Below the pieces are notes generated by a model. The model was not told the DNA's origin, made no database searches, and saw nothing but the letters and a program-made list of their open reading frames with translations. 64,000 nt of DNA from Hordeum vulgare subsp. vulgare (lineage: Eukaryota > Streptophyta > Magnoliopsida > Poales > Poaceae): the NCBI RefSeq assembly GCF_904849725.1, contig NC_058521.1, positions 557,090,176 to 557,154,175 on the forward strand. The letters run 5' to 3'. This document shows, in pieces, positions 33,110 through 43,733 of this stretch (positions within the stretch are counted from its first letter, which is position 1; each line of letters begins with the position of its first letter). The translations under genes were made by a program, and so were the position numbers.

Positions 33110-35098
33110 ATGGCTCACGCAAGTGTCATCCTGAATTTTAATACGTTCCTAGAGAAAGCTAAGTTGAAAGATGATGGAAGCAACTTTGTAGACTGGGCTC
33201 GTAATCTTAAGCTAATCTTACAAGCTGGAAAGAAGGATTATGTCCTTAATGCTGCGCTAGGAGATGAACCACCCGCTACGGCTGATCAGGATGTTAAGGA
33301 CGCTTGGTTAGCGCGTAAGGAGGACTACTCAATAGTTCAATGTGCAGTCTTGTATGGCTTGGAACCGGGACATCAACGTCGCTTTGAGCGTCATGGAGCA
33401 TTTGAGATGTTCCAGGAGTTGAAGTTTATCTTTCAGAAGAACGCCCGGATCGAGAGGTATGAGACCTCCGATAAATTCTATGCTTGCAAGATGGAGGAAA
33501 ACTCGTCTGTCAGTGAACATGTGCTCAAAATGTCTGGGTACTCAAACCGTCTAGCTGAACTGGGGATTGAACTCCCGCAAGAAGCTATCACTGACAGAAT
33601 CCTTCAATCACTACCGCCAAGCTATAAAGGCTTTGTGTTGAACTACAACATGCAAGGGATGAACAAGTCTCCCGGCGAGTTGTTTGCGATGCTGAAAGTC
33701 GCAGAGTCTGAACTCCGTAAAGAGCATCAAGTGTTGATGGTGAGCAAGACCACTAGTTTCAAGAGAAATGGCAAAGGCAAGAAGGGCAATTCGAAGAAGA
33801 GCGGCAAGCCTGTTGCCAATCCGCCGAAGAAACCCAAGGCTGGACCTAAGCCTGAAACAGAGTGCTTCTATTGCAAGGGTATGGGTCACTGGAAGCGCAA
33901 TTGCCCCAAGTATCTGGCAGATAAGAAGGCGGGCAAAGAAAAATCAGGTATATTTGATATACATGTTATTGATGTGTATTTAACCGGCTCTCGTAGTAGT
34001 GCCTGGGTATTCGATACCGGTTCTGTTGCTCACATTTGCAACTCGAAGCAGGAACTGCGGAATAGACGAAGGCTGGCGAAAGACGAAGTGACGATGCGCG
34101 TAGGAAACGGTTCCAAGGTTGATGCAATCGCCGTCGGCACCGTGTCACTTCAACTACCATCGGGATTAGTGATGAACTTAAATCATTGTTATTTTGTGCC
34201 TGCGTTGAGCATGAACATTATATCTGGATCTTGTTTATTGCGAGACGGTTACTCTTTTAAGTCTGAGAATAATGGTTGTTCTATTTCTATGAGTAACATC
34301 TTTTATGGTCATGCACCGAATGTGAGAGGATTGTTCATATTGAATCTCGATAGCGATACGCATATACATAACATTGAGACCAAAAGAGTTAGAGTAAACA
34401 ATGATAGCGCCATATTTTTGTGGCACTGCCGCTTGGGTCATATTGGTGTAAAGCGCATGAAGAAACTCCATGCTGATGGACTTTTGGAGTCACTTGACTT
34501 TGATTCACTTGACACGTGCGAACCATGCCTCATGGGCAAGATGACTAAAACTCCGTTCTCCGGAACAATGGAGCGTGCAAGTGACTTGTTGGAAATCATA
34601 CATACCGATGTGTGTGGTCCAATGAGCGTGGAGGCACGCGGCGGATATCGTTATTTTCTCACCTTCACTGACGATTTAAGTAGATATGGTTATGTCTACT
34701 TGATGAAGCACAAGTCTGAAACATTTGAAAAGTTCAAGCAATTTCAGAGTGAAGTGGAAAATCATCGTAACAAGAAGATCAAGTTCCTACGGTCTGATCG
34801 TGGGGGTGAATATCTGAGTTTCGAGTTTGGTACTCACTTAAGACAATGTGGAATTGTTTCACAGTTAACACCGCCTGGAACACCACAGCGTAATGGTGTG
34901 TCCGAACGTCGTAATCGTACTTTGTTAGAGATGGTGCGATCTATGATGTCTCTTACTGATTTGCTGTTATCATTTTGGGGTTATGCATTAGAAACAGCTG
35001 CATTCACTTTAAATAGGGCACCATCAAAATCCGTTGAGACGACACCATACCAACTGTGGTATGGCAAAAGACCAAAGTTGTCGTTTCTTAAAGTTTGA
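33110..35098 (+). pseudogene. Angela copy 1 gag, protease and integrase (ends at a premature TGA)
   Basis: The start MAHASVILNF is shared with copy 2. Gag ends in a CCHC zinc knuckle (CFYCKGMGHWKRNC). The protease active site is AWVFDTGSVAHICN. Integrase has the HHCC finger (HCRLGHIGVKRMKKLH, CEPC) and catalytic residues in IHTDVCGPM, LRSDRGGEYLS and GTPQRNGVSERRNRTLLEM. TGA at 35096-35098 replaces a Trp codon that copy 2 retains (VWGWDAY). After it the same frame continues to the RT. Virus-like particle assembly and integration functions would be cytoplasmic and nuclear respectively. Confidence 0.93.
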
Positions 35099-37090
35099 GG
35101 ATGTGATGCTTATGTCAAAAAGCTTCAGCCTGAAAATCTGGAACCCAAAGCGGAAAAATGCGTCTTCATAGGTTACCCAAAAGAGACAGTTGGGTACACC
35201 TTCTATCTCAAATCCGAAGGCAAAGTGTTTGTTGCTAAGAATGGAACTTTTCTCGAGAAGGAGTTTCTCTCGAGAGAATTGAGTGGGAGGAAGATAGAAC
35301 TTGACGAGGTTGTCGAACCTCTCATCCCTCTGGATGGTGCCGCAGGGCAAGGGGAAACCTCTGTCATTGTGATGCCGGTTGAGGAGGAAGTTAATGATGA
35401 TGATCATGAAACTCCAGTTCAAGTTTCTGTTGAACCACGCAGGTCGACGAGATCACGCGCTGCTCCAGAGTGGTACGGTAATCCCGTCTTATCAATCATA
35501 TTGTTAGACAACAATGAACCTGCAAATTATGAAGAAGCAATGGTAGGCCCAGATTCCAACAAATGGCTAGAAGCCATGAAATCCGAGATAGGATCCATGT
35601 ATGAGAACAAAGTGTGGACTTTGGAGATACTGCCTGAGGGCCGCAAGGCTATTCAGAACAAATGGATCTTTAAGAAGAAGACGGACGCTGACGGTAATGT
35701 GACCGTTTATAAAGCTTGACTTGTGGCAAAGGGTTTTTCACAAGTTCCAGGAATTGACTACGATGAGACTTTCTCTCCCGTAGCGATGCTTAAATCCGTC
35801 AGAATCATGTTAGCAATAGCTGCATTTTTCGATTATGAAATCTGGCAGATGGATGTCAAAACGGCGTTCCTTAACGGTTTCCTTAAGGAAGAGTTGTATA
35901 TGATGCAACCCGAAGGTTTTGTCGATCCTAAAAATGCTGACAAGGTATGCAAGCTCGAGCGATCCATTTATGGACTGGTGCAAGCATCTCGGAGTTGGAA
36001 CAAACGCTTTGATGAGGTGATCAAAGCATTTGGGTTTATACAAGTGGTTGGAGAATCTTGTATTTACAAGAAAGTGAGTGGGAGCTCTGTGGCGTTTCTA
36101 ATATTATATGTGGATGACATATTACTGATTGGAAACAACGTAGAGCTTTTGGAGAGCATAAAAGGTTACTTGAATAAAAGTTTCTCTATGAAGGACCTAG
36201 GAGAAGCTGCTTACATTCTAGGCATTAAGATCTATAGGGATAGATCAAAACGCCTGATAGGACTTTCACAAAGCACATACCTTGATAAAGTTTTGAAGAG
36301 GTTCAAAATGGAACAGTCCAAGAAAGGGTTCTTGCCAGTGTTACAAGGTACGAGATTGAGTAAGACTCAGTGCCCAGCAACTGATGAAGATAGAGAGCAT
36401 ATGCGCTCCGTCCCCTATGCTTCAGCCATAGGTTCTATCATGTATGCGATGCCGTGCACTAGACCGGATGTTAGCCTGGCCATAAGTATGGCAGGCAGGT
36501 TCCAGAGTAATCTAGGAGTGGATCACTGGACGGCGGTCAAGAATATCCTGAAGTACCTGAAAAGGACTAAGGAGATGTTTCTCGTGTATGGAGGTGACGA
36601 AGAGCTCGCCGTAAAAGGTTACGTCAATGCAAGCTTTGACACAGATCCGGACGACTCTAAATCGCAAACCGGATACATATTTATTCTTAATGGGGGTGCA
36701 GTAAGCTGGTGCAGTTCCAAGCAAAGCGTCGTAGCAGATTCTACATGTGAAGCGGAGTACATGGCTGCCTCGGAGGCGGCTAAGGAGGGTGTCTGGATGA
36801 AGCAGTTCATGACGGATCTTGGAGTGGTGCCAAGTGCACTGGATCCAATAACCTTGTTCTGTGACAACACTGGTGCCATTGCCTTAGCAAAGGAACCAAG
36901 GTTTCACAAGAAGACCAGACACATCAAACGACGCTTCAACCTCATCCGCGACTACGTCGAGGAGGAGGACGTAAATATATGCAAGGTGCACACGGATCTG
37001 AATGTAGCAGACCCGCTGACTAAACCTCTTCCACGGCCAAAACATGATCGACACCAAAACTGTATGGGTGTTAGATTTATTACAGTGTAA
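35099..37090 (+). pseudogene. Angela copy 1 reverse transcriptase and RNase H
   Basis: It continues the frame of 33110-35098. A TGA at 35717-35719 (VYKA*LVAKGF, probably from CGA) interrupts the RT start. RT motifs are WQMDVKTAFLNG, LYVDDILLIGN and MKDLGEAAYILGI. RNase H has KGYVNASFDTDPDDSKSQTGY, ADSTCEAEYMAASEA, LFCDNTGAIALAK and VADPLTKPL. In copy 2 the first motif reads VDAS: the Asp codon GAT is AAT here at 36626-36628, so a metal-binding catalytic residue is lost. The frame ends at TAA 37088-37090. Confidence 0.92.
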
Positions 37091-37127
37091 TTCACATGGT
37101 GATGTGAGGGCTAGATTATTGACTCTA

Positions 37128-37142
37128 GTGCAAGTGGGAGAC
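37128..37142 (+). promoter_or_regulatory. polypurine tract of Angela copy 1
   Basis: CTAGTGCAAGTGGGAGAC ends at the TGTTGGAATT start of the 3' LTR; AAGTGGGAGA is the purine-rich primer. The same motif, reversed, flanks the LTR of copy 2 at 57198. Confidence 0.8.
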
Positions 37143-38968
37143 TGTTGGAATTATGCCCTAGAGGCAATGATAAATGTATAGTTATTATTATAATTCATGT
37201 ATCAAGATAATAGTTTATTATCCATGCTATAATTGTATTGAATGAAGACTCATTTACATGTGTGGATACATAGACAAAACACCGTCCCTAGCATGCCTCT
37301 AGTTGGCTAGCCAGTTGATCAATGATAGTCAGTGTCTTCTGATTATGGACAAGGTGTTGTTGCTTGATAACTGGATCACGTCATTGGGAGAATCACGTGA
37401 TGGACTAGACCCAAATTAATAGACGTAGCATGTTGATCGTGTCATTTTGTTGCTACTGTTTTCTGCGTGTCAAGTATTTATTCCTATGACCATGAGATCA
37501 TATAACTCACTGACACCGGAGGAATGCTTTGTGTGTATCAAACGTCGCAACGTAACTGGGTGACTATAAAGATGCTCTACAGGTATCTCCGAAGGTGTTA
37601 GTTGAGTTAGTATGGATCAAGACTGGGATTTGTCACTCCGTGTGACGGAGAGGTATCTCGGGGCCCACTCGGTAATACAACATCACACATAAGCCTTGCA
37701 AGCAATGTAACTTAGTGTAAGTTGCGGGATCTTGTATTACGGAACGAGTAAAGAGACTTGCCGGTAAACGAGATTGAAATAGGTATGCGGATACTGACGA
37801 TCGAATCTCGGGCAAGTAACATACCGAAGGACAAAGGGAATGACATACGGGATTATACGAATCCTTGGCACTGAGGTTCAAACGATAAAGATCTTCATAG
37901 AATATGTAGGATCCAATATGGGCATCCAGGTCCCGCTGTTGGATATTGACCGAGGAGTCTCTCGGGTCATGTCTACATAGTTCTCGAACCCGCAGGGTCT
38001 GCACACTTAAGGTTCGACGTTGTTTTATGCGTATTTGAGTTATATGGTTGGTTACCGAATGTTGTTCGGAGTCCCGGATGAGATCACGGATGTCACGAGG
38101 GTTTCCGGAATGGTCCGGAAACGAAGATTGATATATAGGATGACCTCATTTGATTACCGGAAGGTTTTCGGAGTTACCGGCAATGTACCGGGAATGACGA
38201 ATGGGTTCCGGGAGTTCACCGGAAGGGGGCAACCCACTCCGGGGAAGCCCATAGGCATTTGGGGGGTCACACGAGCCCTTAGTGGGCTGGTGGGACAGCC
38301 CCAAGGAGGCCTATGCGCCAAGATAAGAAAATCAAAGGAAAAGAAAAAAAAAAGAGGGAAGAAGTGGGAAGGGAGGAGGACTCCTCCCACCAAACCAAGT
38401 CCAACTCGGTTTGGGGGGGGAGTCCTCCCCCCCTTGGCTCGGCCGACCCCTTGGGAGTCCCTTGGACCCCAAGGCAAGGTCCCCCTCCCTCCTCCTATAT
38501 ATATGGGGCTTTTAGGGCAGATTTGAGACGACTTTCTCACGGCTGCCCGACCACATACCTCCATAGTTTTTCCTCTAGATCGTGTTTCTGCGGAGCTCGG
38601 GCGGAGCCCTGCTGAGACAAGATCATCACCAACCTCCGGAGCGCCGTCCGCTGCCGGAGAACTCTTCTACCTCTCCGTCTCTCTTGCTGGATCAAGAAGG
38701 CCGAGATCATCGTCGAGCTGTACGTGTGCTGAACGCGGAGGTGCCGTCCGTTCGGTACTAGATCGTGGGACTGATCGCGGGATTGTTCGCGGGGCGGATC
38801 GAGGGACGTGAGGACGTTCCACTACATCAACCGCGTTCTCTAAACGCTTCTGCTGTACGATCTACAAGGGTACGTAGATCACTCATCCCCTCTCGTAGAT
38901 GGACATCACCATGATAGGTCTTCGTGCGCGTAGGAAAATTTTTGTTTCCCATGCGACGTTCCCCAACA
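37143..38968 (+). repeat. 3' LTR of Angela copy 1
   Basis: 1,826 bp, from TGTTGGAATT to TTCCCCAACA, followed by TCTAC. Differences from the 5' LTR include an extra A in the A-run near 38340 and a missing base near 38648. Confidence 0.97.
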
Positions 38969-38973
38969 TCTAC
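38969..38973. repeat. target-site duplication TCTAC of Angela copy 1, right
   Basis: It matches 30009-30013, and the Tat integrase frame resumes directly after it. Confidence 0.96.
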
Positions 38974-39486
38974 TGCTCCAAGGTAGGCATCCGGCTCGAC
39001 TTGGCATCAGTGGCACATCCCCAGTCGAATGGCCAAGCGGAGAGGGCCAACGGCCTGATCCTGGCCGGCATCAAGCCAAGACTGGTGGCACCACTCGTCA
39101 GGTCGGCCGGCTGCTGGATTGAAGAATTGTTGGCTGTACTATGGAGCCTCCGCACCACGCCCAACCGGTCGACCGGCTTCACTCCGTTCTTCCTCATATA
39201 CGGGTCCGAGGCTATTATTCCTACGGATATCAAGTTCGACTCGCCTCGGGTCACCCTATACACGAAAACGGAGGCGAAGGAGGCAAGAGAAGATGGTGTG
39301 GATCTCCTCGAGGAAGCAAGGGACTTGGCCTTGAGTCGGACGGCCATCTATCAACAGAAGTTGAGATACTACCACAGCAAAAATATCAAGCCTCTCTCTT
39401 TCAGAGAGGGAGATTGGTCCTCAGAAGAATCCAGCACACTGCCGGCCAGCCCAAGCTCTCATCCTCATGGGAGGGACCCTTCATGA
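38974..39486 (+). pseudogene. Tat integrase, C-terminal part
   Basis: It resumes the frame broken at 30013 with CSKVGIRLDLASVAHPQSNG, then QAERANGLIL, which carries the catalytic Glu, followed by LWSLRTTPNRSTGFTPFFLI and SRTAIYQQKLRYYH. A single-base deletion near 39413 shifts the frame: the proper continuation (LVLRRIQHTAGQPKLSSSWE) lies in another frame, while this one stops at 39484-39486. Confidence 0.85.
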
Positions 39487-40333
39487 TCAGTAGGGCATTG
39501 CATAACAAAGCATACTACTCGACGATGCCCAAAAGCCAAGGAAGAGAAAGAGGGACAACTCCGCCACGAGACGGAACGTCCATGGAACGCAGCGTTTCTT
39601 CGCCCGTTCCACTGCTAGAAGGCAAGTACCAAACACGGAAAGAGCATGCACATATGTATTTTTCTCCCTCTTGAGGGATGCCCAATGAATGCAATGAAAA
39701 GAGCATGCCTCATGCTTCTTTTTAAATTCATATCTAGAGTGCTCACTCTGTGAAGCCCCTTGCTGGCTCTAATAAGCTCGGGGGCTCGCTAGCCGCCCGG
39801 ACGCCTTCCTTATGTTGTAGAAAAACACATAGTGTACGCCGGACTGATCCCTGGTCACCTCATAACAGCTTGCAGACCGGCTCCGGCTGTCCGGCTAGCG
39901 AGGCGACGCCAGGTAAGGCCGGATTCATGTAAAGTTCGACTACAAAAAGGTTGCCGGCTTGGGTTGGCTTGATCTATTTTACGATCTCATTCAGGCCGGC
40001 CTCTACTGGGTCATGTCTGAATCTTTAAGTCTTGATGGCTTCAAAAAATCTAAGTCTTGTGTTCTAAGGCCAGAAACCTCAACCCAGTCACAGACCGGAT
40101 CACGGCTATCGGGCTGGCGGGGTGGAAACTTGGGGATGCAGGGATCGGAGAAAAAAGAAGTCAACCAGGAATCAAAAGATAAAGATATAAAACAACACGC
40201 ATGGCAATACGAATATAATGTTGAATACATAGATTCAAAATGCATTGGCCCACGACCGAGGTTCATTACACCCCCAGTGGGTGGAACTATTGGACTCACA
40301 AGAAAATTGCAGACAACAAAAACAGGACACCGG
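39487..40333 (+). other. Tat region between integrase and antisense gene
   Basis: The shifted end of integrase (to about 39540, GPFMISRALHNKAYY) is followed by about 800 bp without a convincing ORF. Sense pol and the antisense gene converge here, so this stretch should hold the 3' end signals of both. I cannot point to a specific polyadenylation site. Confidence 0.5.
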
Positions 40334-41638
40334 CTATGGGGTTGCGGCCTCATCGGTCGCCCCGGCTGCTGCTCCTGAAGTGGTGGCTTCACCATCCCCG
40401 GCTGCTCTCGAGGTGATTGCGCCGTCTCCTCCGCGAGGGATCCCGACTCCGTCCACACCGGAGTCGGCATATGCCGCACCACTGGAGGCGGCAGCATTAT
40501 CCACGTCGTGGGCCGTCTCGTCGGAGCTGCCATCGTGGTCATAGGGCTGAAGGTCGTGTAGATCTTCAAGGATCACATTGCCGCCTTCACCCCGCTCCAA
40601 GTTGAGCTTGTCCCAAGCGGCGTACTCGGCGATGTCGCTGGCCCTCACATGCAGCGCCTCCTCCACAGCCTGCAGCTCCACCTCTGAGCCGTCGCGCGGA
40701 GCAATGAGCTTGCCCAAGTCCAGGTTTCGATACCAGGACTTGGCCAAGCGCAGGGCCATGTAGGCTACGACACGCGCATCCGAGGCGCTCCAGGCGTGAA
40801 GGCGATCCTCGTCACCCGCAAGCCAGCGGGCAAGCCGCCTCATCGACGCCTGCTCCATGCCATACGGCCACAGGGCCACCACCATCGACGAGCCTGCGGC
40901 CTGGAGCCGAGCCACAGACTCGCCCAGGGCGCGCAGGCGGACCCTGGGGCCCATTCTGATCTCCTCCACGCTCCAGCCAGAGGTAGCATCTACCTCCTGC
41001 CCAGCCGCGCGGCGCTCCTCACGGCTCACCTCGGCGGCCGTGCCGGCTGCGCCCTGGGTCTCAGGGAATAGGACTGAGACAGGAAAAGGGGTGCAAAAGC
41101 GAGTAAGAAGAGGAGACGGCCAAGAAAGTTCAAGACAAGACAAAAAAGAAGACTCACGATGGAAGGCGCCATCGGTCTCATGAGCGCTCTCCAGGAACTC
41201 GAGCTCCCGCACCTTGCTCGCTTGAGTAAGGCGGGCAACTTCCTCCTGGAGGGTCGTCGCAGAATCCAGGGCCTTGGCCAGCTGCGTCTGCTTCTGGACA
41301 AGGGCCTCCTCCTTCTCCCTCAAGGCGGCGTCCTCTAGCTTCATCTCCTCGAGATGAGCCGATGCAAGGCGTTCCATGTTGGCAGAATGGGAGGTGTCCT
41401 TCTCCTGCAGTGAGACACGCAGCTGATCCAGCTCGACCCGGTTGGCCACCTCGAACTCCTTCTTCTCCGTCTGGAGAAGAGCCAGATGCTCCTGGAGCCG
41501 GTCGCCTGCATCACGCAGGGCATCCCGCTCCACGTCGACTTCGCCCAGCCGAGCATGGAGCCCGGCAACCTGGCCATCAGCCGCCTGGTACTGAGCTCGC
41601 AGCTCGTTATAAGCCTGCACCTGGGCATCATAGATATC
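40334..41638 (-). pseudogene. Tat antisense gene, exons 4 and 5 (coiled coil and C-terminus)
   Basis: Exon 4 (41638-41158) starts after the acceptor CTTTGCAG|GATATC and codes for a long heptad-rich coiled coil (ARLGEVDVERDALRDAGDRL, EEMKLEDAALREKEEALVQK). A 111-bp intron (41157-41047) runs from ATC|GTGAGT to GGCGCAG|CCGG and preserves phase. Exon 5 (41046-40334) codes for GMEQASMRRLARWLAGDEDR, SDARVVAYMALRLAKSWYRN and an acidic Ala/Gly-rich tail ending in TAG. The ATG at 41644 lies in the intron and is not the start. The protein belongs with the 'putative gypsy-type transposon' family (PF04195-like) found antisense in grass Tat elements; its function is unknown. Confidence 0.72.
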
Positions 41639-41693
41639 CTGCAAAGCGAAGAGGAAGCAGAAGTAAGATTCGGCCTGGTTAAGTCATAACCAG

Positions 41694-41890
41694 CCCGATT
41701 CTCGGGGGCTACACCCACTGCGTGCGCTGGCGTGCCCCCCACTAAAGAAGCAAAGCAAGAAAAAGGAGCTCAAAGAGATTCGGCCCGGCCGATGATCGGC
41801 CGGCCCGATTCTCGGGGGCTACACCCAGTGGGTGCGCTGGCGCGCCCCCACTGATGCAAGAAGAAGAAAGAAAGGAAAAATCGAGGTTCA
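41694..41890. repeat. about 110-bp tandem duplication in an antisense-gene intron
   Basis: CCCGATTCTCGGGGGCTACA at 41694 recurs at 41804, and the neighbouring GTGCGCTGGCG and ACTAAAGAAG/ACTGATGCAAG stretches follow in register. It lies in the intron between exons 3 and 4, next to the gag-only element insertion. Confidence 0.75.
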
Positions 41891-41892
41891 AG

Positions 41893-41897
41893 ATGAG
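41893..41897. repeat. target-site duplication ATGAG, left copy
   Basis: ATGAG precedes TGATACGTCTC and recurs at 50122-50126 after the terminal GTAGCA. Confidence 0.94.
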
Positions 41898-43522
41898 TGA
41901 TACGTCTCAAACGTATCTATAATTTTTGATGTTTTCACGCTGTTATCTTATCTTCTTTGGATGTTTTATGTACCTTTTATATCTTTTTTGGGACTAACTT
42001 ATTAATTCAGTGCCAAGTGCCAGTACCTATTTTTTCTGTGTTTTTGACTCTTTTCAGATCTGATTTTGGAACTGAGTCCAAACGGAATAAAAACCCTGAA
42101 ATGATTTTTTCCCGAACGGAAGAAGATCAGGGGGCCTCTGGGTCAAGCCAGGTGGGCTCCAGGGAGCCTACAAGCTCCCACCACGCCACCAGGGGGAGAC
42201 GACGGTGTCAGAGCTTGTGGCCTCCCTGGCCGCCCCCTGACCTAGATCCTTGGCCTATATATTCCCAAATATTCAGCAAAAATCAGGGGAGCCTCGAAAA
42301 TAGTTTTCCGCCGTCGCAAGCTACCGTTTCTGCGAGATCTCATCTGGAGACCCTTTCCGGCACCCCGCGGGAGGGGACTTTGGAGTTGGAGGGCTTCCTC
42401 ATCATCATCATCGCCCCTCCGATGACTCGTGAGTAGTTCACTTCAGAACTATGGGTCCGTAGTTAGTAGCTAAATGGCTTCTTCTCTCTCTTGGATCTTC
42501 AATACAAAGTTCTCCATGATCTTCAAGGAGATCTATCCGATGTAATCTTCTTTGGCGGTGTGTTTGTCGAATCTGATGAATTGTGGATTTGTGATCAGAT
42601 TATCTATGATATATATTTGATTCTTTGTTGATTTCTTATATGCATGATTTGATATCCTTGTAAGTCTCTCCGAGTCTTGGGTTTTGTTTGGCTAACTAGA
42701 TCTATGATTCTTGCAATGGGAGAAGTGCTTGGTTTTGGGTTCTACCATGTGGTGACCTTTCCCAGTGACAGTAGGGGCAGCAAGGCACACATCAAGTAGT
42801 TTCCATCAAGGGTAAAAAGATGGGGTTTTTATCATTGGTTTGAGATTATCCCTCTACATCATGTCATCTTGCTTAAGGCGTTACTCTGTTCTTATGGACT
42901 TAATACACTAGATGCATGCTGGATAGCGGTCGGCGTGTGGAGGAATAGTAGTAGATGCAGAAAGTATCGGTCTACTTGTTTTGGATGTGATGCCTATAGA
43001 TATAATCATTGCATAGATATCGTCATGACTTTGCGCGGTTCTATCAATTGCTCGACGGTAATTTGTTCACCCACCGTCTACTTGCTTTCATGAGAGAAGC
43101 CACTAGTAAACACTACGGCCCCGGGGTCTATTCACATCCATCGTTTACATCTCCGCTTTGACTTTGCTTTGTTACTTTGTTGCTTTCAGTTCTCACTTGG
43201 CAAACAATCTATAAGGAATTGACAACCCCTTCATAGCGTTGGGAGTAAGCTTTTGTGTTTGTGCAGGATCTTGAGATACTCCTTCACTAGATTTATACCT
43301 TGGTTCTCAAACTGAGGGAAATACTTACCACCGCTACGCTACATCACCCTTTCCACTTCGAGGGAACACCAACGCGAGGCTCCAAGGCCATGGGGGAAAT
43401 CCTTTGCATACTTTCCTAGGAAGTACCTTAAGGCGTAGCCGCAGCAGAAAGATCAAGCCAAGTATTCTCCCGTCGACGTGCCTATTTCTGGCGCCGTTGG
43501 AAGGTGTTTTGTTGCAGTAGCA
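41898..43522 (+). repeat. 5' LTR of the gag-only Athila-type element
   Basis: TGATACGTCTC to TTGCAGTAGCA, 1,625 bp. A TATATAT box lies at 42256-42262. The last 40 bases contain a second primer-site-like sequence, TGGCGCCGTTGG, at 43489-43500, which is also present in the 3' LTR. Confidence 0.94.
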
Positions 43523-43532
43523 GAAGTATTTC

Positions 43533-43550
43533 TGGCACCGTTGCCGGGGA
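43533..43550 (+). promoter_or_regulatory. primer binding site (Asp-tRNA type)
   Basis: TGGCACCGTTGCCGGGGA starts ten bases after the 5' LTR. It differs at one position from the Asp-tRNA primer site TGGCGCCGTTGCCGGGGA used by Athila elements. Confidence 0.85.
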
Positions 43551-43733
43551 GGAGAAATCAAGATCTATCCAAGTAGGTCTCACAAACTCTTCTCTTGCAT
43601 TTACTTTTTTTGCCAGTTGCCTCTCCTCCACTTCACATTTGTCATTTTCATTTGCCTTTCTCCTTCGCCGTTTTATTTTGCCTTTGCCGGTTTTATCGCT
43701 TGCTTGTGTGCTTGTTTGTTTGTTGAAGTCATC

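Larger units (their letters stand above)
30014..38968 (+). mobile_element. complete Angela/BARE/WIS-type Ty1/copia retrotransposon (copy 1)
   Basis: An 8,955-bp element with two 1,826-bp LTRs and TSD TCTAC. Internal order is gag-protease-integrase-RT-RNase H in one frame, with integrase before RT, which defines copia. Its sense matches the Tat pol it interrupts. By eye the two LTRs differ at about 13 substitutions and 2 single-base indels, under 1%, which would place insertion at a few hundred thousand years at common grass rates. Two TGA codons and an RNase H active-site substitution make the encoded proteins non-functional. Confidence 0.96.

Noticed and set aside
41639..41644. ATG at 41644 as start of a 436-codon antisense gene
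   Set aside because: The ATG lies across the splice acceptor CTTTGCAG|GATATC; phase matching with exon 3 shows this is an internal exon.
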